Positions 17,086-25,963 of a stretch of 64,000 nt of DNA are shown here, in pieces. Each line of letters starts with the position of its first letter. Position 1 is the first letter of the stretch. The notes beneath the pieces were generated by a model. It was not told the DNA's origin. It made no database searches and worked only from the letters and a program-made list of their open reading frames with translations. The position numbers were made by a program, and so were the translations under genes. Source of the stretch: DTU024 sp964518875 (lineage in GTDB: Bacteria; Bacillota; Clostridia; Christensenellales; Aristaeellaceae); contig CAZFHI010000005.1 in NCBI GenBank assembly GCA_964518875.1, positions 34,250 through 98,249 of the forward strand, given 5' to 3'.

Positions 17086-18165
17086 ATGCGTAAAAACACT
17101 AAAATACTGCTTACGGCGCTCGCCGTGGCTATGGCTTTAAGCCTGTCGTTCATAATACCGTCATCTTCAATGCTTGAAGAGGAGCGCTTTCTTCTGGAGG
17201 ACGAACTTTGGTCAGACGAAGAAGACGCGGAAAATAGCTTTGACTCAGAAAGCGATACGGAGCCTGTTAACAGCTCCGAACCCCTGGACACGATAAAATT
17301 AACGGACAAGAGCGGCTCAAACGGCTTTTTAAGTCTTTTAATACCGTCGGCAAGAGCGGAAAGCATATTCGTGCGCGCGCTCCCCATAGACTTTTCACCG
17401 GGACGGCCTTTAAACCCCGCGGGTTTTACGGAAACGGGCTATAAGGACCCGAGCATACAGGTTGAGCTTGAGGTAAACGAGGGAAACGGCATAAAATGGT
17501 GGGTAGCCTATATAAAGCTCGTTCACGCTAGCCAGTTAAGAACGGCTACCGCGGCCTCCCCGCGCTCAAGCCGCGTGGCGCTTATATCTTCAATGGCGGA
17601 AAAAAACAACGCCGTAATAGCCTGCAACGCCAACTATATGGCAAACGACCCCGCCAAAACATCGTTTGAATACCGCATGGGTGAAAAAATACGCAACAAG
17701 TTAAACCCTGTTAAGGATACGCTTCTTATAGACCAGAACGGGGATTTCTTTATAATTTCAGGCGACGGCAAGCAGGAGCAGCTCAACAGCTTCCTCGACG
17801 CCGACCGCACCATAGTAAACGCGTTTACGTTCGGCCCCGCGCTTGTAAAGGACGACGAGCTTCAGGCAATACCTGAAAAATACAGCTATAACCCTCACAG
17901 GCCGGAGCCGCGCCTTGCCCTGGGGCAGATAGGACCGCTTGAATACGTAATAGTCCACGCGGAGGGGCGCTCCGAAAATTCTCCGGGCGCTACCATAGAG
18001 CAGCTTGCCGAATACATGTTCAACATAGGCTGCACGCAGGCCTTTAACTTTGACGGGGGCAATTCAGCCACCATAACGTTTAACGGAGGCTATTTCCAGG
18101 ACAGGAGCATAAACAACGAGCGCGCCCAGAGCGACATGATATATTTCGCTTCGCTGATGGAATAA
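17086..18165 (+). CDS. Exported phosphodiester glycosidase family protein (NAGPA domain)
   Basis: A signal or anchor helix (residues 5-25) is followed by a very acidic linker (about 28-60) and then a NAGPA domain. Conserved family segments are IACNANYM, VNAFTFGPALVKD, PRLALGQIG and the C-terminal CTQAFNFDGGNSATITFNG. The family cleaves or senses sugar-phosphodiester links on cell-wall polymers or exopolysaccharides. It follows the GT2-GtrA gene by one base, so the two likely act on the same glycan. Confidence 0.8.
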   Translation: MRKNTKILLTALAVAMALSLSFIIPSSSMLEEERFLLEDELWSDEEDAENSFDSESDTEPVNSSEPLDTIKLTDKSGSNGFLSLLIPSARAESIFVRALPIDFSPGRPLNPAGFTETGYKDPSIQVELEVNEGNGIKWWVAYIKLVHASQLRTATAASPRSSRVALISSMAEKNNAVIACNANYMANDPAKTSFEYRMGEKIRNKLNPVKDTLLIDQNGDFFIISGDGKQEQLNSFLDADRTIVNAFTFGPALVKDDELQAIPEKYSYNPHRPEPRLALGQIGPLEYVIVHAEGRSENSPGATIEQLAEYMFNIGCTQAFNFDGGNSATITFNGGYFQDRSINNERAQSDMIYFASLME

Positions 18166-18187
18166 GGCATTTTAAAAGGAGAAAACC

Positions 18188-19132
18188 GTGCAGAACGTAG
18201 CGTTTGAGCTGTTTAACATAACGATATACAAATACGGCGTTTTCGTGTCTTCAGGCGCCCTGGCGGCGCTTATAGCGGGCTTCTTTTCAGAAAAACGCAA
18301 AAAAATCAAGCCCGCTTCGTTCCTTTTGCTTTTTGTTATAGCCGTGCCCTTGTCATTGCTGCTTTCAAGGCTGCTCTACTGCTTTACGGACGCTTCATTT
18401 ATACCGTTTTTAAAGCTTAAAAACATATTTAACTTCCGCACGGGCGGCATGTCCATGTTCGGCGCGCTGTTCGGCGTGATTGCAGCCGCCGTTATAACTT
18501 CTAAAATATTAAAAACAAATTTAAGCGCGCAGCTTGACGCAGCGGCGCCCCCTGTTATGGCGTTTATATTTTTTGAAAGGCTCGGGGAAAAGTATTCAGG
18601 CACGGGCATAAGCAGACCGCTTGTAACGGGAGCGCTTGACGACAGCTTTTTAGCCGTCCGCGGCGAATACGACATATACCTTAAAACCTGGCTACTTGAG
18701 GCCTTAGTCGCCGCGGCGCTTTTCATTGTGCTTTTCACCATGCTTAAAAAGGACAGGAACGGGTATGTATTTTTAAGCTGGCTCCTGCTTTTTGGGGCCA
18801 GCCAGACGCTGCTTGAGTCCCTGCGCTTCGACTACCATATGCGCTTTTCTTTTGTGGGCGCGCAGCAGCTTCTTTCCGCCGTGTTTTTCGGCGTCGGCGT
18901 TATTAAATTCGCACTCAAGGCGAAGCCTCTCAACGCGAAGGCAAAAGCCGCGCTTACCGTTTTCCCCGTAAGCATTTTATGCATATTAGGGCTTGAGTTT
19001 TTAATAGACCGCTCGGACAATTCAAAATGGCTATTGTATGCTGTATATGTTATAATAATCGCAATAAACTGTTTTCTTGCGATGAGCTTAAAAAAGGAAA
19101 CCAATTTAAACGGAGAAAATCCTGATGGATAA
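18188..19132 (+). CDS. Divergent Lgt-like membrane protein
   Basis: This protein of 314 residues with about seven or more helices has the overall layout of prolipoprotein diacylglyceryl transferase. Traces of its motifs remain (YKYGVFVSSGALAALIAGF; RTGGMSMFGALFG; ERLGEKYSGTG). However, the usual HGGL is TGGM, the RxGNxxNGE core is RLGEKYSGT, and the R-P-x-QLYE motif is not seen. True Lgt activity is therefore doubtful and it may modify another lipid-linked substrate. It starts with GTG after AAAAGGAG, and overlaps ynzC by 8 bases. Confidence 0.6.
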   Translation: MQNVAFELFNITIYKYGVFVSSGALAALIAGFFSEKRKKIKPASFLLLFVIAVPLSLLLSRLLYCFTDASFIPFLKLKNIFNFRTGGMSMFGALFGVIAAAVITSKILKTNLSAQLDAAAPPVMAFIFFERLGEKYSGTGISRPLVTGALDDSFLAVRGEYDIYLKTWLLEALVAAALFIVLFTMLKKDRNGYVFLSWLLLFGASQTLLESLRFDYHMRFSFVGAQQLLSAVFFGVGVIKFALKAKPLNAKAKAALTVFPVSILCILGLEFLIDRSDNSKWLLYAVYVIIIAINCFLAMSLKKETNLNGENPDG

Positions 19133-19340
19133 AGAAAAAATAGAAAAAATAAACGCGCTTTATAAAAAACAGAAGGAACAGGGTTTGAACGAGCAGGAAA
19201 AGGAAACCCAGGCGGCTTTAAGGCGCGAATACATAAACGAATTCAAAGAAAACTTAAGGTCCCAGCTTGACAATACATACATAAAGCGCGAGGACGGCAG
19301 ACTTGAAAAGCTTAAGAAGAAAGGAGAAAGCGATGAGTAA
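19125..19340 (+). CDS. DUF896 (YnzC-like) small protein
   Basis: This 71-residue helical protein has the DUF896 hallmark: KIEKINALYKKQKEQGLNEQE, then LRREYINEFKENLRSQLDNT. It is cytoplasmic and of unclear function; the B. subtilis relative YnzC is SOS-linked. Here it sits between envelope genes, overlapping both neighbours by 8 bases. Confidence 0.85.
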   Translation: MDKEKIEKINALYKKQKEQGLNEQEKETQAALRREYINEFKENLRSQLDNTYIKREDGRLEKLKKKGESDE

Positions 19341-20334
19341 AAAGATAATATCCATTTTAATGATATTGTGCGCGCTTTCAGCTTCCGCGTCCTCGCTGGC
19401 TCAGGGCGACGTGCTGTACAACGCGAAAATAACCATGAACTACCCTAACAGCTTTACAAACGTATATACTGCGCCTGATAAAAATTCTTCTGTCTTAGGG
19501 AAGCTTAACCCCGGGAACCCTGTGCAGATTGTGGAAGTGCTGCCCGCGTATTTAGGCATAGTATACGGCGGCGGCAAGGGCTACGTTATACGCGCCCGCG
19601 TGGACAGCGTTGAAAGGCTGGACTATAAAAACCTTCCGCCTTACGGCGTAAACCAGCTTAAGTTTTACACTACTTTCTCGCAGGACACGCCAATATACGC
19701 CGAGCCAAACGCTTCTTCCAAAGTATTAATCACCATGCACCCGGGCTCCATGGTGGGCTTCATAGATATAGTGGACGGCTGGGCCTACCTTATATTTAAG
19801 CGCCAGTACGGCTATGTGGATACGCGCTACTTGAATTCATTAAAAACGGTCGCGCCTGAAGTTGAGTTAGGCGACGCGGACACCCCTGTAGCGGTGTTCA
19901 ATTCCTTTTATAAAATAACGGAAGATGAAATGAACGTTAACCGCATACACAACTTAAAATTAGGCGCCGACCGCATGTCCATAGTTATGCAGCCGGGCCA
20001 GCAGCTTGACTTTAACAACGAAGTGGGTCCTTTTTCAATATCAAACGGCTACCTTGAAGCGGGCGCCCTTGTTGACGGCGAATGGGGCACTTCGCCTGGA
20101 GGCGGCAGCTGCCAGATATCTTCTACGCTTTATAACGCCGTTTTGCAGCTTACCGGGCTTACGGTGCTTGTAAGAGCCCCGCACGGCGCGAACGGCGCGA
20201 GCTATCTGCCCCACGGCATGGACGCTACGAGCGGCAAGCTTAACTTCATATTCAGAAACGATTATTCTTTCCCCATACAGATAAAGACCCACGTTCAGGA
20301 CGGCTCGCTGTTTGTGGCGATATTCAAGGCGTAA
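19333..20334 (+). CDS. VanW-domain protein with SH3-like repeats (first of tandem pair)
   Basis: A signal peptide (ISILMILCALSASASSLA) is followed by two SH3-like segments at about residues 30-95 and 110-165 (SVLGKLNPGNPVQIVEVLP; KVLITMHPGSMVGFIDIVDG). The C-terminal VanW domain has LDFNNEVGPFS, GGGSCQISSTLYNAVL and APHGANGASYLPHG. VanW is named after a vancomycin cluster but is a general cell-wall-associated domain. The ATG at 19333 follows AAGGAG and overlaps the previous stop. No van genes are nearby, so resistance is not implied. Confidence 0.8.
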   Translation: MSKKIISILMILCALSASASSLAQGDVLYNAKITMNYPNSFTNVYTAPDKNSSVLGKLNPGNPVQIVEVLPAYLGIVYGGGKGYVIRARVDSVERLDYKNLPPYGVNQLKFYTTFSQDTPIYAEPNASSKVLITMHPGSMVGFIDIVDGWAYLIFKRQYGYVDTRYLNSLKTVAPEVELGDADTPVAVFNSFYKITEDEMNVNRIHNLKLGADRMSIVMQPGQQLDFNNEVGPFSISNGYLEAGALVDGEWGTSPGGGSCQISSTLYNAVLQLTGLTVLVRAPHGANGASYLPHGMDATSGKLNFIFRNDYSFPIQIKTHVQDGSLFVAIFKA

Positions 20335-20335
20335 T

Positions 20336-21340
20336 ATGAAAAAGACTTCCTTGCTGCTTATAATAGCGCTGCTTTTGTCCATTTACGTTCAAGCTTCCTT
20401 CGCTTCGCAGACTGAGCCTATGTACACAGCGCTTCTTCGCTACGACAGCCCTATATACAAAACGGAAGCGCTTGAAGAGCGCGCTGGCTTTTTAGGCGCG
20501 GGCAAGCGCGTGTACATATACGGCATAACGCCTTCGCGCCTGCTTATTGGAAGAGACGGAACCGTCCTGGGCTTCATAAAGCGTGATAAGCTCGACGACT
20601 TTACGGTTGAAAACCTGCAGCCTTCGCGTTTGCCCAACTACCCGGGCGTGCAGAATACGGCGGTTGTATATGTAAATCAGTTAACGTCCGTACGCGAAAG
20701 CCCGGACCCCTCGTCCAAATCCCTTATAGAGCTTGATACCGGCTGCCGCTTAGCGCTTATAGGCTTTGAAGACGGCTGGGGCAAGCTTATATTTAAAAAG
20801 CAGTACGGCTATGTGGACAGCAGGGATTTAGGCAATAAAATACCTGTAGATTACCTTTCAAAAGACCCTGGAAAGGAATACCCGATAGCGGCCTATACTT
20901 CTTTTTATAATATAGCTGAAAACAAAAATAATTTAAGCCGCATAGAAAACCTTAAAATAAGCTGCGAAAAGCTTGAAAACATAGTGCTTGAACCCGGAAG
21001 CCGGTTTGATTTCAACAAGCTTTTAGGGCCGTACAACGCGAGGAGCGGCTACAAGCCCGCGATCGTTTTAACGGACGGCAAGAGCCGCCTTGGCTACGGC
21101 GGAGGCACCTGCCAGATATCTTCAACGCTTTATAACGTAACGCTGCAGCTTCCCGGCATTCAGATAGACCACCGCCGCCCGCACGGGCCAAACGGCGCGT
21201 CGTACCTGCCGCACGGAGCGGACGCCGCGGTAGGCAATAAAACGCAGAATTTTATATTCACAAACAACTATCCCTTCCCCATACGCATAGACGGCACGGT
21301 GCAGGACGGAGCCCTCACCATAGCCATTTACAGGCGCTGA
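20336..21340 (+). CDS. VanW-domain protein with SH3-like repeats (second of tandem pair)
   Basis: This is a paralogue of the preceding gene with the same order: signal peptide (TSLLLIIALLLSIYVQASFA), SH3-like segments, VanW domain (FDFNKLLGPYN; GGGTCQISSTLYNVTL; PHGPNGASYLPHG). It begins one base after the previous stop. The two copies are clearly diverged outside the VanW core, so the duplication is old and both probably have a role at the cell surface. The motif difference GGGSC versus GGGTC is conservative. Confidence 0.8.
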   Translation: MKKTSLLLIIALLLSIYVQASFASQTEPMYTALLRYDSPIYKTEALEERAGFLGAGKRVYIYGITPSRLLIGRDGTVLGFIKRDKLDDFTVENLQPSRLPNYPGVQNTAVVYVNQLTSVRESPDPSSKSLIELDTGCRLALIGFEDGWGKLIFKKQYGYVDSRDLGNKIPVDYLSKDPGKEYPIAAYTSFYNIAENKNNLSRIENLKISCEKLENIVLEPGSRFDFNKLLGPYNARSGYKPAIVLTDGKSRLGYGGGTCQISSTLYNVTLQLPGIQIDHRRPHGPNGASYLPHGADAAVGNKTQNFIFTNNYPFPIRIDGTVQDGALTIAIYRR

Positions 21341-21341
21341 T

Positions 21342-22349
21342 ATGGATAAAAGTTTTATACCCGAAGGCTACTTTTCAAGGCTGGACCTGTACGAAACGCA
21401 GGAAGCTATAGCGCTTATAAAAGAGCAGTTCGCAACTTTGCTTTGCAAGGCGCTTAATTTAAAGCGCGTGTCCGCCCCTCTCTTTGTGGAAACGGATTCA
21501 GGTCTTAACGACGACTTGAGCGGCGTTGAGCGCCCAGTGCGCTTTGACATAAAGCATATGGACAGGAACGCGGAGGTCGTCCATTCGCTCGCCAAGTGGA
21601 AGCGCCTTGCGCTTAAAAACTACAATTTTCCTGTGGGCGAAGGGCTGTATACGGATATGAACGCCATACGGCGCGATGAAACGCTCGACAACCTTCATTC
21701 AGTTTACGTGGACCAGTGGGACTGGGAAAAGGTAATAACCAGGGACATGCGCACCATGGCTACGTTAAAGGACATAATGCAGCGCATAGTAACGGCCGTA
21801 TGCATGACGCTTGATATATTAAAGTGGAAATACCCCGCCCTTGACTTAACGCTTGAGCGCGAGGCCGACTTTGTATTAAGCCAGCAGCTTGAAGACATGT
21901 ATCCGGATTTAAGCCCCAAGGAACGCGAAAACGAATATGTGAAAAACCACAAGACCTGCTGCATTTTGCAGATAGGCAAAAGGCTCAAAAGCGGCAAGGC
22001 GCACGACATGCGGGCGCCGGACTACGACGACTGGGAATTAAACGGCGACATATTCTTTTACCATGAAACGCTTAATATACCTATGGAAATAAGCTCCATG
22101 GGCATACGCGTGTCGCCAGAAAGCCTTGTAAGCCAGCTAAAGCAGTCCAACTGCGAGCACCGCTTGTCCTTCCCGTTCCACTCCATGCTTGTTCAGGGCA
22201 AGCTCCCTTACACTGTGGGCGGCGGCATAGGGCAGAGCAGGCTGTGCATGCTGCTTCTTCAAAAGGCGCACATAGGCGAAGTGCAATCGTCATGCTGGGA
22301 CGAAAGCACCATAAGCGTGTGCCGAAAGGCTAGCGTTACGCTGCTGTAA
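21342..22349 (+). CDS. asnA: Aspartate-ammonia ligase (asparagine synthetase A)
   Basis: This 335-residue protein aligns by motif with AsnA throughout: VSAPLFVETDSGLNDDLSG, GLYTDMNAIRRDE, HSVYVDQWDWEK, GKRLKSGKAHDMRAPDYDDW and GGGIGQSRLCMLLL. It makes asparagine from aspartate, ammonia and ATP with an aspartyl-tRNA-synthetase-like fold. It begins one base after the second VanW stop, so it closes the envelope operon. Why a biosynthetic enzyme is coupled to envelope genes is not clear. Confidence 0.95.
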   Translation: MDKSFIPEGYFSRLDLYETQEAIALIKEQFATLLCKALNLKRVSAPLFVETDSGLNDDLSGVERPVRFDIKHMDRNAEVVHSLAKWKRLALKNYNFPVGEGLYTDMNAIRRDETLDNLHSVYVDQWDWEKVITRDMRTMATLKDIMQRIVTAVCMTLDILKWKYPALDLTLEREADFVLSQQLEDMYPDLSPKERENEYVKNHKTCCILQIGKRLKSGKAHDMRAPDYDDWELNGDIFFYHETLNIPMEISSMGIRVSPESLVSQLKQSNCEHRLSFPFHSMLVQGKLPYTVGGGIGQSRLCMLLLQKAHIGEVQSSCWDESTISVCRKASVTLL

Positions 22350-22440
22350 AAGCTTTATAATAAATAATCGTGTGAATAATAAACAATTATTAAATCTTAA
22401 GGCATTATAAAATTAAGTCAGGATTATATAAATACAGATA

Positions 22441-22478
22441 AATTAAAGAGACGGTCCGTACGGACCGTCTCTTTAATT
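22441..22478. terminator. Bidirectional intrinsic terminator
   Basis: A perfect 38-base palindrome (arms AATTAAAGAGACGGTCCGT and complement) lies between asnA and the convergent LCP gene. A- and T-rich flanks give it a U-tract on either strand. Confidence 0.85.
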
Positions 22479-22533
22479 GCCATTTGCCTGTATGTTTACC
22501 GCGCTCAGCGCGGTGATCTTAAATTCCGCGGAA

Positions 22534-23520
22534 TTACTTTTCGCCGTACACAAAGCTGTGAAAAGAAGCTATTGTGTTTTCCGCGTCAAACGTTACAACG
22601 CTCATGCCATTTTTTGTTGAGTAGCTGTAATCGCCTTTTTCAGGCAAACTTAAAAGCCGCATATCGTTAGTATTGGATATTATTTTAGGCGCAAGAGGCA
22701 GTATGTCGCTCGCCTTAAGGTTTGTTGACATCTGCTGAAGCGCCATCGAAAGGGATTCCAAAGCGACGTCAAGGCTGTTGTTTTTCATCTTGTTTAAAAG
22801 TGAAAACAGGAATCTTCTCTGGCGCTCGCTGCGGCCGAAATTATTATCAAGGCGCCTTATGCGCACGTACTTAAGCGCTTCCCTGCCGTTAAGCGTCTGC
22901 CTGCCTTCTTCCTTTTTTACGCCTGTAATTTCCGCTTCCGCGCGCGTTAATTCTATTTCAACGCCGCCTAAGGCGTCGACTACGTTTTCAAAGCCGGAAA
23001 AGTTTATGCTCGCGTACTGGCTTACGTTAAGCTTAAGCGCTTCGTTAACCGTTTTTACGGCTAACAGCGGTCCCCCAAAAGCGTTTGCCGCGTTTATGCG
23101 GTTGTATATATTGGTGCCCGGTATGGGAACGTACATATCCCGCGCTAATGAAGTAAGCTTAAGCTCCCCGTTCTTTTTGTTTACGCTCAGCACCATAATG
23201 GCGTCCGTACGGCCGTAGTTTAATTTTTCGCTGCCCGTATCCGTGCCCAAAAGCAGTATGTTGTTCCAGTCGGGGTCAAGGCCTTCCGTTATGGATAAGT
23301 CGTCCTCGGACACCTTTATCCTGAAATCCTTATGCACGGGGAAAAGCTTGCCGTCGTCTTCAAGGCTTTCGTATATTGATTCTATCTGCTCGTCTGAATA
23401 TGACCTGCTGTACGGAAGCTCTTCAGAAAACGAACAGGCGCAAAGCGCGCACACAAGGCACGCTAAAGCGCTAAAGCACCTGAACTTTGTAAGCAAACGG
23501 GATTTTGCTTTAAAAAACAT
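22534..23520 (-). CDS. LytR-CpsA-Psr (LCP) family protein
   Basis: This is an LCP phosphotransferase that attaches polymers such as teichoic acid to peptidoglycan outside the membrane. Key motifs are LLLGTDTG, RTDAIMVLSV, SLARDMYVPIPG, RINAANAFGG and RIRRLDNNFGRSERQ. The chosen ATG at 23520 gives a signal ending LVCALCACS, which is lipobox-like, so it may be a lipoprotein. An open frame reaches 23562 inside pheT and a GGAGGAG lies there, so the start is uncertain. It follows pheT on the same strand with a short gap or overlap. Confidence 0.8.
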   Translation of the reverse strand: MFFKAKSRLLTKFRCFSALACLVCALCACSFSEELPYSRSYSDEQIESIYESLEDDGKLFPVHKDFRIKVSEDDLSITEGLDPDWNNILLLGTDTGSEKLNYGRTDAIMVLSVNKKNGELKLTSLARDMYVPIPGTNIYNRINAANAFGGPLLAVKTVNEALKLNVSQYASINFSGFENVVDALGGVEIELTRAEAEITGVKKEEGRQTLNGREALKYVRIRRLDNNFGRSERQRRFLFSLLNKMKNNSLDVALESLSMALQQMSTNLKASDILPLAPKIISNTNDMRLLSLPEKGDYSYSTKNGMSVVTFDAENTIASFHSFVYGEK

Positions 23521-23539
23521 ATCCAGAATACGGATACGC

Positions 23540-25951
23540 TTAGCCGCGTATCTCTCCTCCAAGCTTTTTGCTCAATTCCTTAATTATTTTCGCCATCCTG
23601 CCGTCTATTTCACTGGGGCTAAGCGTAGCGTCGTTTTTTCCGAACCACACGCGTATCAGCAGGGATTTTTTGCCTTCCGGCACCTGCCTGCCATGGTATT
23701 CTTCAACAAACGCCAGGTCTGAAACTATGGGTCTTAGCGTTTTTTCTATGTCCTTCCACAGTATGTTTTTATCGAGTATAACGGAAAAGTCCTGCTCTAC
23801 CTGTGGGTACAGCGGCAGAGGCTTGTAGCGGTTGTCCCTTGAAGCAAACGGCTTTAACGCGTCGACATTAAGCTCGAATATCACGCAGTGCGCCTTTTTA
23901 ATGTCCGCGCATTTAAGCGTTTTGGGGGACAGAAGCCCTGAAGACCCTATAACTTCGCCGTTAAACACTATGTTGAGCCAGGCGTTTTTATCCGCCCACG
24001 ATGGCTTTGCTATATTATCAAAGCTGTATTTTTCCGCCATGCATACGCGGGGAAGCTGCTCAAGTATGCCCTTTGCGTTAAGCAGAAGGGTTTCCGGGTT
24101 TTCGCCCGCGAGCGCGCCGCACAGGTGCACGGGCTGCAGGGGCAGCTTTTCGTCAGGCTCGCTCGGGCTCGTTTCGCCTTTCTTAAACACCTGCGTCATT
24201 TCAAACACGGAAAAGCTGTCAAAGTAGCGCAGGTTGTCGCGCACCGCTTCGAGCATGTTAGGCACGAGCGAAGCGCGCAGGCAAGCGTTTTCAGGGGAAG
24301 GCGGGCTTGAAATATTAATTAAATCGTTTTTGTCCATGCCCGCGGCCTCTATAAAACTGTCAGAAGCCCAGGGATACGTGAACACTTCCTGCATGTTGCA
24401 GCGGAAGGCTAAAAACTCGCATATGGCGCGCTGCAAATTATATTTTGGCTCTTTAACGGCACCGTAAAGCGTAACCTTTGGAGGAATATACTCAAAGTTT
24501 TCATAGCCTATCATGCGGGCTATTTCCTCTAATATATCGTCGGGCAAAGAAATATCGCCCGTGGAGCGGAAGCTTGGCGCGTTGACAAGCAGGCTTTCGC
24601 CCTTGTCTTCAATAGTAAAGCCAAGCGGCGTAAGGCTCTTTTCTATTTCGCTTATGGAAACGCTTCTGCCTAAACGGGTGTTGAGCCAGTCAACGCTGCA
24701 AAGCACCTTTTTATTTACAGTGGGCTTTTTAATGACGTCGCCCATAGCCGTAATGCGGCTGTCCGGGAATATGGATTTTATAAGCTCCTGCGCTACGCCT
24801 ATGGTTTGGCTTACCCTCTGGGTGTCCAGCCCTTTTTCGTTCCTTAAAGAGGAATCCGTATGTATTCTGTATTTGCTCGCGGTGCGGCGTATGGTCAGAG
24901 CGTTAAACGTGGCTGTTTCAAGCAGCATGGAATCCGTGTCTTCAAGTATGGAGTCCTCCCCGCCGCCCATAATACCGGCTAAGGCCATGGGCTTATTGCC
25001 GCTGCATATAAGCAGATCGGCGTCGTCAAGGGTGAGCTCCGTCTTATCAAGCAGGGTAAGCTTTTCTTTATCGCGCGCTTCGCGCACCTCTATGCCGGAT
25101 TCAACGTGCCTTGCGTCAAAGCCGTGCGTAGGCTGCCCTAAAGCGAGCATTAAATAGTTTGTTGCGTCCACAAGCGCGTTTATAGGGCGCAGGCCGCACA
25201 GAAAAAGCTTTTTCTGTATGTCGTAAGGCGCCGGAACGTTTTTAACGCCTTCAAACTTAATCCCGGTATATCTTAGGCAGTTTTCGCTTTCTATTGTTAC
25301 GGGGAAACTTTCAACTGCGTCGGGCTTTTTAAACTCCGGCAGCTTTTTAAGCGGAACGCCGTATATAGCCGAAAGCTCTCTCGCTATGCCGTAATGTCCC
25401 CAAAGGTCCGGCCTGTTTGTCATGGACTTGTTGTCTATTTCAAGCACCAGATCGTCAAGCCCCAGAACGTCCGCAAGATTGTCGCCCGGCTTGCAGCTAA
25501 AGCCCTTTAAGTCCAGAATTATGCCGTCGTGCTCCGCCGGGAATAATTCGCCAAGCTGCAATTCGTCCGAAGCGCATATCATGCCGTCGCTTTTTACGCC
25601 GCGCAGCTTGCTGCTCTTTATTTTAACGGGCTCGCCCTGCCCGTGCCACACAACGCGGCTCCCTGGAAGCGCCACGGCGACGTACTGGTTTTCATAAAGG
25701 TTGGTGCCGCCGCACACTATTTGAGCAGGGGCGTTTTGCCCCGTGTCCACCATGCAGACGCGCAGCTTGTCCGCGTTGGGGTGCTTTGAAACGCTTATAA
25801 TTTTCCCCGCGACTATATTGCTAAAGCCGTCTTTGGGGTTTACGACGCTTTCAACTTCGACCGTGCGCATGGTAAGGTCGTAGGCAAGTTTGGAAGCCGT
25901 AATTTCAGGCAAATCAACATATTCTTTTATCCAATTAAGGGAAACTTTCAT
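23540..25951 (-). CDS. pheT: Phenylalanine-tRNA ligase beta subunit
   Basis: This protein of 803 residues is the expected bacterial length. It starts MKVSLNWIKEYVDLPE. The tRNA-binding domain follows at about residues 40-150 (VVNPKDGFSNIVAGKIISVS, HPNADKLRVC), then B3/B4 editing, B5 (FRSTGDISLPDDILEEIARM) and the C-terminal ferredoxin-fold anticodon-binding domain (YPQVEQDFSVILDK). It forms an alpha2-beta2 tetramer with PheS and charges tRNA-Phe. It follows pheS by 12 bases. Confidence 0.97.
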   Translation of the reverse strand: MKVSLNWIKEYVDLPEITASKLAYDLTMRTVEVESVVNPKDGFSNIVAGKIISVSKHPNADKLRVCMVDTGQNAPAQIVCGGTNLYENQYVAVALPGSRVVWHGQGEPVKIKSSKLRGVKSDGMICASDELQLGELFPAEHDGIILDLKGFSCKPGDNLADVLGLDDLVLEIDNKSMTNRPDLWGHYGIARELSAIYGVPLKKLPEFKKPDAVESFPVTIESENCLRYTGIKFEGVKNVPAPYDIQKKLFLCGLRPINALVDATNYLMLALGQPTHGFDARHVESGIEVREARDKEKLTLLDKTELTLDDADLLICSGNKPMALAGIMGGGEDSILEDTDSMLLETATFNALTIRRTASKYRIHTDSSLRNEKGLDTQRVSQTIGVAQELIKSIFPDSRITAMGDVIKKPTVNKKVLCSVDWLNTRLGRSVSISEIEKSLTPLGFTIEDKGESLLVNAPSFRSTGDISLPDDILEEIARMIGYENFEYIPPKVTLYGAVKEPKYNLQRAICEFLAFRCNMQEVFTYPWASDSFIEAAGMDKNDLINISSPPSPENACLRASLVPNMLEAVRDNLRYFDSFSVFEMTQVFKKGETSPSEPDEKLPLQPVHLCGALAGENPETLLLNAKGILEQLPRVCMAEKYSFDNIAKPSWADKNAWLNIVFNGEVIGSSGLLSPKTLKCADIKKAHCVIFELNVDALKPFASRDNRYKPLPLYPQVEQDFSVILDKNILWKDIEKTLRPIVSDLAFVEEYHGRQVPEGKKSLLIRVWFGKNDATLSPSEIDGRMAKIIKELSKKLGGEIRG

Positions 25952-25963
25952 ACTTCCTCCGTA

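Noticed and set aside
19333..21340. Vancomycin resistance from VanW
   Set aside because: VanW domains are widespread; no vanA/B ligase, vanX or vanH is nearby.
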